From Nodosilinea sp. E11 (GTDB lineage Bacteria > Cyanobacteriota > Cyanobacteriia > Phormidesmidales > Phormidesmidaceae): 64,000 nucleotides of DNA. The notes beneath the pieces were generated by a model that saw only the letters and a list, made by a program, of their open reading frames with translations, was not told the origin of the DNA and made no database searches. Location: positions 2,598,001 through 2,662,000 of the forward strand of contig NZ_CP136520.1 of assembly GCF_032813545.1 (NCBI RefSeq). The letters run 5' to 3'. Of the stretch, positions 50,730 through 59,928 are shown piece after piece; positions within the stretch are counted from its first letter, which is position 1, and each line of letters starts with the position of its first letter. A program made the translations under genes and the position numbers.

Positions 50730-52742
50730 TCACTTGTGCTGCATTAGCGTCGAAATTGTTTGCGACAAAATTTCTGGCTCAATCGGTTTGGTAATATGCT
50801 GCTGAAACCCGGCGGCTAATGCCTGCTGCTGATCACTTTCCCCAGCGTAGGCGGTAATGGCGATCGCCAAAATGTCTCCGCCCTGATCAGGCGATCGCGC
50901 TCTGATCTGGCGAAGTAAGGCGTAGCCATCCATATCAGGCATGCCAATATCACTAATCAGCAAATCGAACTCTGCTTGTTGTAACTCCCTTAACGCTTCT
51001 TGAGCGGAGCTTACCTGAGTAACCGTTGCCCCCTGCTGTTCTAACAAAAAAGTAACTAGATCACGTGAATCTTGTTCATCATCCACAAACAGCACTCGCA
51101 GTCCATCAAAATGCAACTCTGAACGGTCGAGCGCCGAGGGATGATCTGGATGCAATGGTGAGACAGCCCTGGTGGGTAGCCTCACCATAAAGGTTGAGCC
51201 TTGCCCTTCTCCTAAACTCGCCGCCTCAACGGTTCCGCCATGGAGTTCAACCAAGTGACTGACGATCGCCAATCCCAACCCTAACCCCCCAAAACTTCGA
51301 GTCGTGGTGCTGTCGGCTTGCCGAAAGTAGTCAAAGACATAGGGCAAAAAGCTAGCGGTGATGCCTTTGCCAGTATCACTGACTGTAATTTGAGCATAGG
51401 CAGCAGGGCCAGGGGACGATACAGCCTGTTCTTCACCGGCCTCGACTTGCTCTAGCCGCACCTCCACGTTTCCACCCGGGGGTGTGAATTTGACGGCATT
51501 GGAGATCAAATTCCAAATCACCTGCTGTAGACGACCCGAATCGCCCAACACTTGTCCAACATCGGGTTCAAAGATGGTCTCAATTTGAATAGCTTTTGCT
51601 TCAGCGGCGAGCTGCACAGTCTCAAGGGCAGATCTAATCGTGAAGGGTAGACTAACTGGCTCTGTCTTTAAACTCAGCTTGCCCTGAAGGATGCGAGAAA
51701 CATCGAGCAAGTCTTCGATCAGCTGTGCTTGTAATCTAGCGTTTCGCTCAATCGTTTCGAGTGCATACTGCGTTTTTGCGGCGTCTTGTTGTTTCGTTTG
51801 CAGTATTCTTGCCCAGCCTAGAATGGGGTTTAAAGGCGACCTGAGCTCGTGGGATAACACGGCCAAAAACTCGTCTTTAATGCGATTTGCCTGCCGCAGC
51901 TGATCTGCTTGCTCACGAGTTGTTTCATAGAGCGAATCTAGACGTTGATTACGCTCCTGCAGAATTAGTTCTGCTTGCTTGCGCTCATCCTCGATCTGCT
52001 TGCGATTGGTAATATCTGCTAGAGTCAGAACGGCACCTGTAAAGGCACCAAACTCATTGAGAACCGGGTCCATGGTTTTGGCAAACCAGCGTTCTTGACT
52101 TTGCAGTTCTAACAGTTGGCGCTGGAACGTTTCTTTAGCGTGGTAGAAACAAGTGCCGTCTCCTACCCCCAAGGTGGCCTTCATCAATTCATAGTGGACG
52201 CATCCCAAAATGTCTTCAGCAGGCTTACCAAAAAGCCCCATCATGGCTCGATTACAACGCAAAATTTTACCCTGCTGATCGAGCAGACAGACGCTATCGT
52301 TGATGGCATCAAAGGTGGTTTGCCACTCCCGGGCTGAAATGAGCGCTAGTTCCTCTGCCTGGCGAATTCTAAATAGCGATCGCACCGTCGCCAAGAGTTC
52401 AATCGGTTCAACTGGCTGGGCCAGATAACCGTCAGCACCGCTGTCTAGTCCTTCGGCCTTATCTTGACTTTTAACAAAGCTGGCTGAGAGATGTAGTACC
52501 GGAATAAAGCGAGTTTTTGGGTCAGACTTGATCTGACGACAGACTTCAAAGCCGTTCAGATCAGGCAGTTTTACGTCTAGAATCACCAGCGCTGGTTCAT
52601 GCAGGACGATCGCCTCTAACCCTGCGGTTGCCGTTGCCGCTTCTACGACGGCAAACCCTGCATTTTGCAAAATTCGCCTGACGATGTAACGATTGGCCTC
52701 GTTGTCATCAATATGCAGAATGGTTTCGCTGGGCACAAACAT
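50730..52742 (-). CDS. Hybrid histidine kinase (REC-PAS-HisKA-HATPase-REC)
   Basis: A 670-residue cytoplasmic sensor kinase. Residues 1-125 are a receiver (phosphoacceptor Asp in LVILDVKLPDLNG). A PAS domain follows (about 140-255), then HisKA with phospho-His in AVLSHELRSPLNP, an HATPase with N and G boxes (NLISNAVKFTPPG, FGGLGLGLAI), and a C-terminal receiver (Asp in FDLLISDIGMPDMDG). No membrane segment, so it takes input through its N-terminal receiver or PAS ligand. It is last in the stressosome operon, 9 nt after the kinase gene upstream, and probably reads out stressosome release of RsbT-like proteins. Confidence 0.93.
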   Translation of the reverse strand: MFVPSETILHIDDNEANRYIVRRILQNAGFAVVEAATATAGLEAIVLHEPALVILDVKLPDLNGFEVCRQIKSDPKTRFIPVLHLSASFVKSQDKAEGLDSGADGYLAQPVEPIELLATVRSLFRIRQAEELALISAREWQTTFDAINDSVCLLDQQGKILRCNRAMMGLFGKPAEDILGCVHYELMKATLGVGDGTCFYHAKETFQRQLLELQSQERWFAKTMDPVLNEFGAFTGAVLTLADITNRKQIEDERKQAELILQERNQRLDSLYETTREQADQLRQANRIKDEFLAVLSHELRSPLNPILGWARILQTKQQDAAKTQYALETIERNARLQAQLIEDLLDVSRILQGKLSLKTEPVSLPFTIRSALETVQLAAEAKAIQIETIFEPDVGQVLGDSGRLQQVIWNLISNAVKFTPPGGNVEVRLEQVEAGEEQAVSSPGPAAYAQITVSDTGKGITASFLPYVFDYFRQADSTTTRSFGGLGLGLAIVSHLVELHGGTVEAASLGEGQGSTFMVRLPTRAVSPLHPDHPSALDRSELHFDGLRVLFVDDEQDSRDLVTFLLEQQGATVTQVSSAQEALRELQQAEFDLLISDIGMPDMDGYALLRQIRARSPDQGGDILAIAITAYAGESDQQQALAAGFQQHITKPIEPEILSQTISTLMQHK

Positions 52743-52751
52743 GACACGTCC

Positions 52752-54905
52752 TCAAGCACCTAAAACAAGTCCGGCTTTGGCGAGTGCTGCTCGAAGGTGA
52801 GAGACTGCTTCTGCTTGTGATGTTTTTTCCTTAGACAGGATAGCGACACCTTGTTGAGCTAGACGGCTCTGGGTTTCTAAATCCAACTGGGTTGATGAGT
52901 AGATGATAACAGGAATAGATTGAGTAATGGGATTATGCCGAAGCTGTTCAAGCGCAGCAAATCCACTTAACTCTGGCATTTCAAGATCAAGCAGAATTGC
53001 AGTAGGTTGTTCATTTTCTGCCATTACCAATCCTTCCTGTCCTCTTTCAGCTTCTAAAACCTGTAGCGAAATACCCGTCAATAACTGCTTTACTACATAT
53101 CGCCAAGCTGGGTCATCATCAATAAGTAAGAGTTTTTGAGTATTGCCCTGACCAATTAGAGTATTGAGTTTGGTGAGCAAAGGTAATTGCTCTACAGGCT
53201 TAATTAGGAATCCATCGGCACCTAATGCGATCGCCTGTTTCTCGTTATCCACGACTGTAATCACTAAGACAGGAATATTACGAGTTGTTTCATCACTTTT
53301 AAGCTCTCGCAGGAACGTCCAGCCGTTTTGCCCTTCGAGCAAAATGTCCAGCACGATCGCCGCTGGTTGAAGTTGTTGTAAGGCCTGTCTGGCCTGAGCC
53401 AGGGTGCGGGTAGCGATCAACTGATATCTAGACGCTTGCAGGTGTTTCTCGTAGATAAAGAGCGTTTCAGTGTGATCTTCAATCGCCAAAATGGGCAGGC
53501 GGGCCAGGTTCAGAGCGGTAATCGGTTGCAGTGAGTCGGGCAGGTCTGCGGCTTTGGGGTAAACAATCGGAATGCAGACCGAAAAGGTAGACCCTTGACC
53601 CGGTTCACTCTGCACGGCAACACTGCCCCCCATCAGCTCGGCTAGCTTACGCGATAGCGGCAAGCCCAGCCCTGTCCCTTTCACCTGCTTTTGCAGGTGA
53701 GACTCAATTTGCATAAAATCCTCAAAGACGCGCTCCTGGTCATCGGCGGCAATGCCGATGCCGGTGTCAGACACCGAGAGCCGAATCATCTGACCAACGT
53801 GCTCTGCGGTGACGCGCACCTCTCCCCGCTCCGTAAATTTGAGCGCGTTTGAGATAAAGTTTCTGAGGATTTGAGCAATTTTGCTCTCATCGCTGTAAAG
53901 CGAGGGCAGTTCGTCGGGTTCGTCAAACACGAGCGACACCGAGGAACCCTGCACCAGCAGCGGCCGCAGCATGCCGCGCAGGGTGGCAAACAGGTCACTC
54001 ACGGCAAAGGAACTGGGATGCACCTCGGTTTTGCCCGCTTCTACCTTGGCCAAATCCAGCAGATCATTGACCAGCTCTGACAACCCATCCGCCGCTTTTT
54101 GAATGAACGTTACCTGCTTTTCTTGCTCTAAGGACAGCTCCCCATCTATGCGAGCCAGCAGCATTCGAGAGAGACTCAAAATCGAGTTCAGCGGCGTGCG
54201 AAACTCGTGGCTCATGTTAGACAGAAAGCGCGTTTTTAGCTCGTTGGCCTGTTGCAGGGAGCTGGCTTTTTCGTCCAGCTCCGCATAGAGGGCAATCACA
54301 CCGCGATTGGTGTCTTCTAGCTCCCGGTTGAGGTAAGTTAACTCTTCTTCTCGCTTGCGAAGTTCGGCCATCGCCCGCAGCAATTCCTGGTTTTGCCGCT
54401 GAATTTCGTCGTAAGGGTTTTGGGGCGATCGCCCCAAAACGGCCTCCCCAATCTGCTGTAGCTGGGAGTCGGTGAAAAGGGGCGATTCTCTTTCAGAGAG
54501 GCTGCGCCAACGCTTCGGTAGAGCTTTGCCGATTCTCACCGTGGTTCCCTGCTCGCTCGATTCGATTTCAAAGGAATCCATCAGGCGGCGCGTGCCCACA
54601 ATGCCCAGCCCCATGCCTGTAGACGACTGATAGCCTCCTGCTAAGACATCGCTCAGATGCGGAATGCCACCGCCTTGATCCTGCACCTGAATGAGAAGGC
54701 TTTGGGAGCTTTCCTCCAGGTCAAACTGCACTCTTCCACCCTGGGCGTACTGAAACGCATTGCGGGCAATTTCTGAAACCGCCGTGGCCAGCCGCACCTG
54801 ATCTTGCCCGTCAAACCCTAGCTGCTCGGCCAGCTCGCGGGTGCGCTGCCGCGCCTGCACGACATCCTGTTCGTAGTGAATTTGCAGGGTGAAGAGGGTG
54901 GTCAT
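52752..54905 (-). CDS. Hybrid histidine kinase with N-terminal RsbT-like domain and two receivers
   Basis: A 717-residue protein. Residues 1-130 are an RsbT/RsbW-type ATPase (SEIARNAFQYAQGGRV, then GMGLGIVGTRRLMDSFEIES). A coiled coil leads into HisKA (SNMSHEFRTPLNSI), HATPase (NFISNALKFTERG, GTGLGLPLSRKLAELMGG) and two receivers (AAIVLDILLEGQNGW and AILLDLEMPELSGF). The RsbT-like head fused to a kinase suggests direct control by the stressosome core. It overlaps the previous gene by 4 nt. Domain order is clear from the motifs; the link to stressosome control is inferred. Confidence 0.92.
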   Translation of the reverse strand: MTTLFTLQIHYEQDVVQARQRTRELAEQLGFDGQDQVRLATAVSEIARNAFQYAQGGRVQFDLEESSQSLLIQVQDQGGGIPHLSDVLAGGYQSSTGMGLGIVGTRRLMDSFEIESSEQGTTVRIGKALPKRWRSLSERESPLFTDSQLQQIGEAVLGRSPQNPYDEIQRQNQELLRAMAELRKREEELTYLNRELEDTNRGVIALYAELDEKASSLQQANELKTRFLSNMSHEFRTPLNSILSLSRMLLARIDGELSLEQEKQVTFIQKAADGLSELVNDLLDLAKVEAGKTEVHPSSFAVSDLFATLRGMLRPLLVQGSSVSLVFDEPDELPSLYSDESKIAQILRNFISNALKFTERGEVRVTAEHVGQMIRLSVSDTGIGIAADDQERVFEDFMQIESHLQKQVKGTGLGLPLSRKLAELMGGSVAVQSEPGQGSTFSVCIPIVYPKAADLPDSLQPITALNLARLPILAIEDHTETLFIYEKHLQASRYQLIATRTLAQARQALQQLQPAAIVLDILLEGQNGWTFLRELKSDETTRNIPVLVITVVDNEKQAIALGADGFLIKPVEQLPLLTKLNTLIGQGNTQKLLLIDDDPAWRYVVKQLLTGISLQVLEAERGQEGLVMAENEQPTAILLDLEMPELSGFAALEQLRHNPITQSIPVIIYSSTQLDLETQSRLAQQGVAILSKEKTSQAEAVSHLRAALAKAGLVLGA

Positions 54906-55909
54906 GCGCCCGTTCCTTTCGCCACCAACATGGTTACGTCATCGCGCTCACGATGAAAATCGCGGTGGAGCACACCGGCAATCAAGCTGGGGTGTTTTTG
55001 GTTGAGGCCGGGGTAGCGATCGAGCTTCCACTGGGTACTGATGCCATCGGAGTGCATCGTCAGCAGCCCGTTGGCGTACCAGGGGTAGGTGAATTCTTTG
55101 ATTTTACGCACTTCATGCCCCACAGTGCCGTTGTAAGACACCAGGTTGTGATGCTCGGTCGCCGAAGAAATGCTGGCCGAAATATTGCCAATGCCCGCAA
55201 AGCAAACGGTTTGCTGCTCAACGTTGATTTCGGCGATCGCCAGGGCTGCCCCTCGGGTACTGCGCAGTGCCGCATGGGCCGCTTCGACAATGCCTTGGGG
55301 TGACTGATGATGATGATCGTGAAACACTCGGATAGCCGCTGACGCCGCACTGGCCGCCGCCGGACCATGCCCCAACCCATCGACCACTAGAAACAGGCTG
55401 CGGTGAGCATCGCCTTGCCAAGCCCAGGCATCTCCAGACACCTCCTCTCCCAGCTTAGGTAAAGCGACTACACCAATTTCAATAATTTTGGGGGGCGAAT
55501 GAACAGACGTTTTTGCCCAGATATGGGCCAGCAGTGCCGTGCCTTGGTTGGGCTGGGAGTAAATGTCAAAGAAGTCAGAGAGGCGGCGAATGGCACCTAG
55601 CCCGTTGCCCGCTGTGCCGGCGGTAGAAAAGCCATCTTGCAGGCATTCCTCCACATCCACCATGCCAGACCCCTGATCTAACCCCAACACTTCGATACCG
55701 ATGAGGTCATCCTGGGCGATCGCCCGCAGCACAATCACGCCGCAGCCTGCGTGCCGAATCAGATTGTTCGCCACCTCTGTGACCAAAAGGCCCACCTTGC
55801 CCCGTTCAGTTTCGTCAAAGCCAAGCCGGGTGGCCAGGGCTAAAGAGGTTCGCCGTGCTTCTCCAGCTTGACTCTGCTCTGTAATCGCGATGGCCGTAGA
55901 TTCATTCAA
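54902..55909 (-). CDS. RsbT-like ATPase fused to RsbX/SpoIIE-type phosphatase
   Basis: A 335-residue fusion. Residues 1-135 are an anti-sigma-type ATPase (LLVTEVANNLIRHAGCGVIV, then GNGLGAIRRLSDFFDIYS). Residues 145-330 are a PP2C-like phosphatase (SGDAWAWQ, FLVVDGLGHGPAAASAA with metal-binding Asp). RsbX-type phosphatases reset the stressosome by dephosphorylating RsbR and RsbS. The fusion brings kinase-like and phosphatase domains together. It lies 14 nt after rsbT and overlaps the hybrid kinase gene. Confidence 0.9.
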   Translation of the reverse strand: MNESTAIAITEQSQAGEARRTSLALATRLGFDETERGKVGLLVTEVANNLIRHAGCGVIVLRAIAQDDLIGIEVLGLDQGSGMVDVEECLQDGFSTAGTAGNGLGAIRRLSDFFDIYSQPNQGTALLAHIWAKTSVHSPPKIIEIGVVALPKLGEEVSGDAWAWQGDAHRSLFLVVDGLGHGPAAASAASAAIRVFHDHHHQSPQGIVEAAHAALRSTRGAALAIAEINVEQQTVCFAGIGNISASISSATEHHNLVSYNGTVGHEVRKIKEFTYPWYANGLLTMHSDGISTQWKLDRYPGLNQKHPSLIAGVLHRDFHRERDDVTMLVAKGTGA

Positions 55910-55923
55910 TTGATGCCCTCAGA

Positions 55924-56322
55924 TTATTTCCAGCGTACGACGATTACCCGCGTTCCCTCTCCCACCACAGACTCAATTTCAAAGTCGTTGGACAAACGTT
56001 TTGCGCCCCCCAGCCCCATTCCCAAGCCGCCACCGGTGGTGAAGCCATCCCTGAGCGCCATTTCAATATCGGGAATGCCCGGCCCCTGATCGTCAAAGGT
56101 GAGCCTGAGACCGCGCCGAATGCCTTCTTGCAGCGTTTCTAACCTGACGGTTCCGCCGCCGCCATAATCTAGGGTATTGCGAGCCAGCTCGCTGGCAGCG
56201 GTGACAATTTTGGTTTGATCGACTAACCCAAAGCCAAGCTCAATGGCAAACTGGCGCACGGCTTGGCGCACCAAAACCACGTCCGCAGAAGATTGAATGA
56301 CCATCTCCTCAATCTTCTGCAT
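55924..56322 (-). CDS. rsbT: RsbT-like serine/threonine kinase of the stressosome
   Basis: A 132-residue GHKL protein kinase. The N-box ASELARNTLDYGGGGTV and the G-boxes DDQGPGIPDIEMAL and GGGLGMGLGGAKRLSNDFEI are those of RsbT. It phosphorylates RsbS and RsbR and is then released to activate downstream partners. Its start overlaps the end of rsbS by 14 nt, matching the conserved rsbR-rsbS-rsbT order. Confidence 0.93.
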   Translation of the reverse strand: MQKIEEMVIQSSADVVLVRQAVRQFAIELGFGLVDQTKIVTAASELARNTLDYGGGGTVRLETLQEGIRRGLRLTFDDQGPGIPDIEMALRDGFTTGGGLGMGLGGAKRLSNDFEIESVVGEGTRVIVVRWK

Positions 56323-56725
56323 CGTCCTCTACATCCCACTCCGTCGCCATGACCTGAACATTGGCGGATTTGCCGACCGACGCTCGCAATAGGGCCATCC
56401 CCTTTTCCACATTCAAGGCGGTGCGAATGCCGGTGAGGGAAAGCCCTAGCTCCACCAGGGTAATGGCGACGGCAGGCTGCATGCCGACGACTACCGTTTC
56501 AGCATCCATAACCCGCGACATTTTGGCAATGTTACCCAAAATTCTGCCAATAAAAGAATCAACAATCTCTAGGGCAGAAATGTCGATTAAGACCCCGTTT
56601 GCATTGGTTTGGCTAATCCGGTTGGTCAGGTCGTCTTGTAATGTCATTGCCAGGCGATCGTGCATGTCAACCTGAATGGTGACGAGCAAAAATTCGCCCA
56701 TTTGAAGGATGGGAATCCGTTCCAT
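56309..56725 (-). CDS. rsbS: RsbS-like STAS-domain stressosome scaffold
   Basis: A 138-residue single STAS domain. PILQMGEFLLVTIQVDMHD and LIDISALEIVDSFIGRILGN fit RsbS; the Ser in DSFIGR is at the phosphorylation position. It forms the icosahedral core with RsbR and captures RsbT. The last ~20 residues are acidic (EWDVEDDAED). Confidence 0.92.
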   Translation of the reverse strand: MERIPILQMGEFLLVTIQVDMHDRLAMTLQDDLTNRISQTNANGVLIDISALEIVDSFIGRILGNIAKMSRVMDAETVVVGMQPAVAITLVELGLSLTGIRTALNVEKGMALLRASVGKSANVQVMATEWDVEDDAED

Positions 56726-56753
56726 CAGTACTTCCTTTACCCTGCTTGCGGGC

Positions 56754-57605
56754 CTACTTACGGGCGATCGTGGTTCCCATGCGCTTTAATGCCATCAGAA
56801 AGGCATCGGCTAAGGTTGCTTTGGTAGTTACATCGGTTAAATCGATGCCGAGATACACAATCGTTTGGGCAATTTGCGGTCGAATGCCGCTGATGATACA
56901 GTCGGCCCCCATCAGGCGAGCGGCGGTCACCGTTTTGAGCAAATGTTGAGCGGTCAGCGTATCGACGGTTGGCACTCCGGTAATGTCAATAATCGCGACT
57001 TCTGAGCCGGTTTCAACAATCTTTTGCAACAGTGACTCCATCACCACCTGAGTCCGGGCACTGTCGAGGGTGCCAATAATCGGCAGTGCCAAAATGCCTT
57101 CCCAGAGTTTGACCACTGGGGTAGACAGTTCCATCATTTCTTCCTGCTGCCGCAAAATCACTTCTTCTCGCGATTTTTGGTAGGCTTCTATTACCAGCAG
57201 CCCGAGGCGATCGAGCAGGTCGGTGGCTTGCCACACCTCTTCGCCTAGCTCAACAGGGTCGTGCAGCTGCTGCCGCAGGCGGTCAAACAGCGGTCGCTTG
57301 AATGAAAAGACAAAGGTAGCCGTTTCAGTGGGGGTAAAGCCTTTTTGGGAGCGCGATCGCGAAATGCTAGTCAGCATGTCCCGCACCTCTCGCCATTCCG
57401 TTGCTTGAACATTGCTCAAGTTACCCGATTGAGCCGCGACGCGGAGCAGCTTGAGAAATTCTCGGCACTCGACCTGTAGCTCTACCTCTTTAATTAACCC
57501 TTTGCGAGTGTTGGTCGCAATCAGTTCTTGATTCCACTCCGACAGCAGTTCTGCCTCATGAATTTTCAGGATCTCCGGTATTTTGCTGCTGCGAGTTATA
57601 TCCAT
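56754..57605 (-). CDS. rsbR: RsbR-like stressosome sensor (STAS C-terminal)
   Basis: About 283 residues from MDITRSSKIPEI at 57605, preceded by a GAAGGA site; longer in-frame starts up to 57722 look less natural. The N-terminal ~150 residues form a helical sensor region of RsbRA/globin-turret type (ISRSRSQKGFTPTETATFVF). The C-terminal STAS domain (about 160-275) has the phospho-Thr motif IIDITGVPTVDTLTAQHLLK. It leads the stressosome operon. The signal it senses cannot be read from sequence. Confidence 0.9.
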   Translation of the reverse strand: MDITRSSKIPEILKIHEAELLSEWNQELIATNTRKGLIKEVELQVECREFLKLLRVAAQSGNLSNVQATEWREVRDMLTSISRSRSQKGFTPTETATFVFSFKRPLFDRLRQQLHDPVELGEEVWQATDLLDRLGLLVIEAYQKSREEVILRQQEEMMELSTPVVKLWEGILALPIIGTLDSARTQVVMESLLQKIVETGSEVAIIDITGVPTVDTLTAQHLLKTVTAARLMGADCIISGIRPQIAQTIVYLGIDLTDVTTKATLADAFLMALKRMGTTIARK

Positions 57606-58015
57606 GGGGCATTGTCCTTCATCCATTAAGACCGGTGTGGTTTTGCTGTAAACCTGTAATTGGGGGGCACCTGCAATTGAGGGGCGATCAGCATGCCTAG
57701 CAATGGCAGATTTTAAACACACCTCAGTGTATGACTATTCCACCCATAGCCGCAATTACCAACCGCAAAACTGGGCAGTGGCCTGGTGTATAGCCTCATC
57801 AACAGGTTGCCATCAAAAACGTCCTAACCATTGGGAAGACAGCTATAATTAACCGCTTCTTTTAGGTGAAGCAAAATCAATGCCACAGCCCGCTCAATTC
57901 ATCCGATTGGCACCTCCAATGTATAGCGGATGAGAGATGAAACGACCGCTGTTACTCGTTAGCCTAGTAAAAACATGCTTTTTAAGCGCTGACGTAACGC
58001 AAAAGAATTGGTTTT
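57606..58015. promoter_or_regulatory. Divergent region between the stressosome operon and a small acidic gene
   Basis: About 410 bp that should contain both promoters. An in-frame but probably untranslated extension of rsbR covers the first 117 bp. I see no further ORF and no clear dyad. The AT-rich GCTATAATTAACC near 57842 resembles a -10 element. Confidence 0.4.
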
Positions 58016-58234
58016 ATGACTGAGAATCAAGGTAAAAATCTCGACAATCCTCAATCCGTTGATAAGACTATTGATGAGGAAACGTTCGATCCTCGTGACT
58101 TAGTTAACAAGGGCGGCTACGACAAAGATCCCCGAGAAATTGTTGAGAATCCCGCTGTCGCCCCTCAAATGCTCGACGATCGCCGCAACGACGGCGTAGG
58201 CATGGGTCAAGTCGATCACCAAGACTCTGAATAA
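58016..58234 (+). CDS. Small acidic protein, unknown
   Basis: A 72-residue hydrophilic, strongly acidic protein, probably disordered (DEETFDPRDLVNKGGYDKDP). No Cys, no hydrophobic core. It may be a stress-induced hydrophilin-like protein, which fits the location beside the stressosome and general-stress genes; this is inference. Confidence 0.6.
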   Translation: MTENQGKNLDNPQSVDKTIDEETFDPRDLVNKGGYDKDPREIVENPAVAPQMLDDRRNDGVGMGQVDHQDSE

Positions 58235-58285
58235 ATTCCTCTTGCGATCTTGATGTCGGGTTCGCTTAAATGCTCCCAATCTGTC

Positions 58286-58305
58286 ATTCCCACTTCCGTG
58301 GGAAT
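58286..58305. repeat. REP-like palindrome (ATTCCCAC-TTCC-GTGGGAAT)
   Basis: ATTCCCAC (58286-58293) and GTGGGAAT (58298-58305) form a perfect 8-bp stem. The flanks TGTC and CCAT, and the nearby GGATTCCCGCC at about 58332, recall the widespread TCATTCCC/GGGAATCCA intergenic palindrome. It lies between two convergent genes and may also end transcription. Confidence 0.6.
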
Positions 58306-58361
58306 CCATTGTGAATAAGTTACTCCAGGATGGATTCCCGCCTCTGTGGGTCAGAACCGAC

Positions 58362-58916
58362 TTAAGACTGCGGCATCGGATAGACATCCCAAACTTGAAT
58401 GCTGTGGCTCGCTAAAACTGACTCAGCCTGGCTCACTTCTGCCTGGCTGCCATCGACGATTACCATAAAATCTTCGCCAATTAAGCGATCGCTAAAAGCC
58501 CCCGCCCGCTCTTGGGGAACGCCCAGGGAACGCAACCCATCTTTGAGATGTGACGTCGCTAAGGCCCCTGCCCCTTGCCCTGCAGCCACCGTAGCAAAAG
58601 CCGCACCCACGGAGCCCGCCGCTATCACTGCGCCTACCCCAGGAATTGCCAACCCGCCCAGGCCGCCTAGCAAACCGCCCCAGAATGCCAATGTCAAAGC
58701 ATTCTCCGGCAGTCGTTTAGAGTCATTAATATCTTGCCCTTTGACCTCAGAACCTGTCTTAGCGCCCCCCGCCACCACATCCTCTGCCAACTGCTTGGCC
58801 AAAATTGAAATCTGACCCATGGGAAAGCCAGATGATTCTAATGCTCGAACGGCTTGTTCCGCCTGTTCTTCCTCAGGGAAAAAACCGATGCCTCTATGGG
58901 TATATTGCTCTGTCAT
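58362..58916 (-). CDS. General-stress-type membrane protein (YflT/GsiB-region-like, Gly-rich core)
   Basis: A 184-residue protein. The N-terminus GIGFFPEEEQAEQAVRALES and the phrase GFPMGQISILAK match proteins annotated as general stress protein 17M/YflT-like. A glycine-rich hydrophobic middle (FWGGLLGGLGGLAIPGVGAV, then IAAGSVGAAFATVAAGQGAG) probably forms a membrane hairpin. The C-terminal domain (GEDFMVIVDGSQAEVSQAES) is ferredoxin-like. Function unknown. Likely under stress control given its neighbours. Confidence 0.75.
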   Translation of the reverse strand: MTEQYTHRGIGFFPEEEQAEQAVRALESSGFPMGQISILAKQLAEDVVAGGAKTGSEVKGQDINDSKRLPENALTLAFWGGLLGGLGGLAIPGVGAVIAAGSVGAAFATVAAGQGAGALATSHLKDGLRSLGVPQERAGAFSDRLIGEDFMVIVDGSQAEVSQAESVLASHSIQVWDVYPMPQS

Positions 58917-59031
58917 GATGTCTCCTAGTCAGCTCTATTAAAGGCTGTTTCAGTAACGCTTTTCTCCATGCTTTACCTTTTCAGGGCCATCCTCATCGGT
59001 CAAAGGGCTTAACCTATTTTTCTCTACCAAA

Positions 59032-59063
59032 AAAGCGCAGTTAGTCTCTTCTAACTGCGCTTT
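59032..59063. terminator. 13-bp perfect hairpin
   Basis: AAAGCGCAGTTAG (59032-59044) and CTAACTGCGCTTT (59051-59063) pair perfectly over a 6-nt loop, with A-rich and T-rich flanks. It lies 28 bp after the stop of the DUF4383 gene and can work in either direction. Confidence 0.85.
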
Positions 59064-59090
59064 CCTTACAATTAAGTTTTATGATGCCAA

Positions 59091-59543
59091 CTAAACACTG
59101 ATGCTGGCTTTTTTCTCGGGTACAAGAAACCCAAAATAACCTGCGATCAAAGCCGTTAAAGCGTTAAACCAAACATTATTGCCAAAAATCGGCATTCGGC
59201 CAAACACGGTGTGAGCCACAGGCACCAGACCCATAACGGCAATCAACAGATAAGAAATTGCAAAGAATCGGTTAAACAGACGGGCACCGCCTACGGTGGT
59301 AGAGGCCGAAAGACCAAAGATGCCAACTGCCAGGTGAACCAGATTATGCATTAGATTGATCGGGAAAAGGCCAAAGAGATAGCCAAAGCCCTGGGTGTAA
59401 GTGTCGCTTAGATCAATCGGCAAGGGTGCCGCACCAGCGACCTCCGGCGAGGGAAGAGACACCAGCGCTGGAATAAATCCGGCTAGGCCCAAGACTGTAA
59501 ATAAAAGACCTAAGGCTAGTGCACAATTGCGTTCGCTCATCAT
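59091..59543 (-). CDS. DUF4383 integral membrane protein
   Basis: A 150-residue protein with four hydrophobic segments. The pattern FGLFPINLMHNLVHLAVGIF is the DUF4383 signature. The start at 59543 is chosen for its AAAGGAG site 7 nt upstream; an upstream extension lacks one. Members are small membrane proteins in actinobacteria and cyanobacteria without known function. Confidence 0.85.
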   Translation of the reverse strand: MMSERNCALALGLLFTVLGLAGFIPALVSLPSPEVAGAAPLPIDLSDTYTQGFGYLFGLFPINLMHNLVHLAVGIFGLSASTTVGGARLFNRFFAISYLLIAVMGLVPVAHTVFGRMPIFGNNVWFNALTALIAGYFGFLVPEKKASISV

Positions 59544-59928
59544 CGTTAATCTCCTTTGAAGGGTTGATTTTGTTTTTCTTGGTTGAGAGTATTCCGCTAA
59601 ATCTCGATCTGGAGTTTTACTCCAACAGGCAAAACGAGGAAGTTTGCCTGATTGACCCAATTTCTTTAGGAGGAAAGTCTCAAACGGGCGTATGCAACGG
59701 TTGGCTGATGCTCAGTCTCTAGATGCACCCGTCTCAAGCGCTTGCTTTAAAGGAGAAAGACCCTTGCGGGTTAATCCTCTAGCTTCAAAGTAGATAAACC
59801 TACCGGCTCGGTAATCAACCAGAATATAGAGATAACGATATAGTGACAAAAGCCTGTCATGTAGAGGGCTTCAACGCTGTACCCCCTGTTCAATTTGGTT
59901 ATGGTATAGATAGCCTCCCCTGAGCGCC
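59544..59928. other. Intergenic, no gene seen
   Basis: 385 bp between the divergent DUF4383 and arfB genes. No coding ORF could be supported. An AT-rich stretch near 59820-59850 (GATAACGATATAGTG) may belong to the arfB promoter. Confidence 0.4.
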
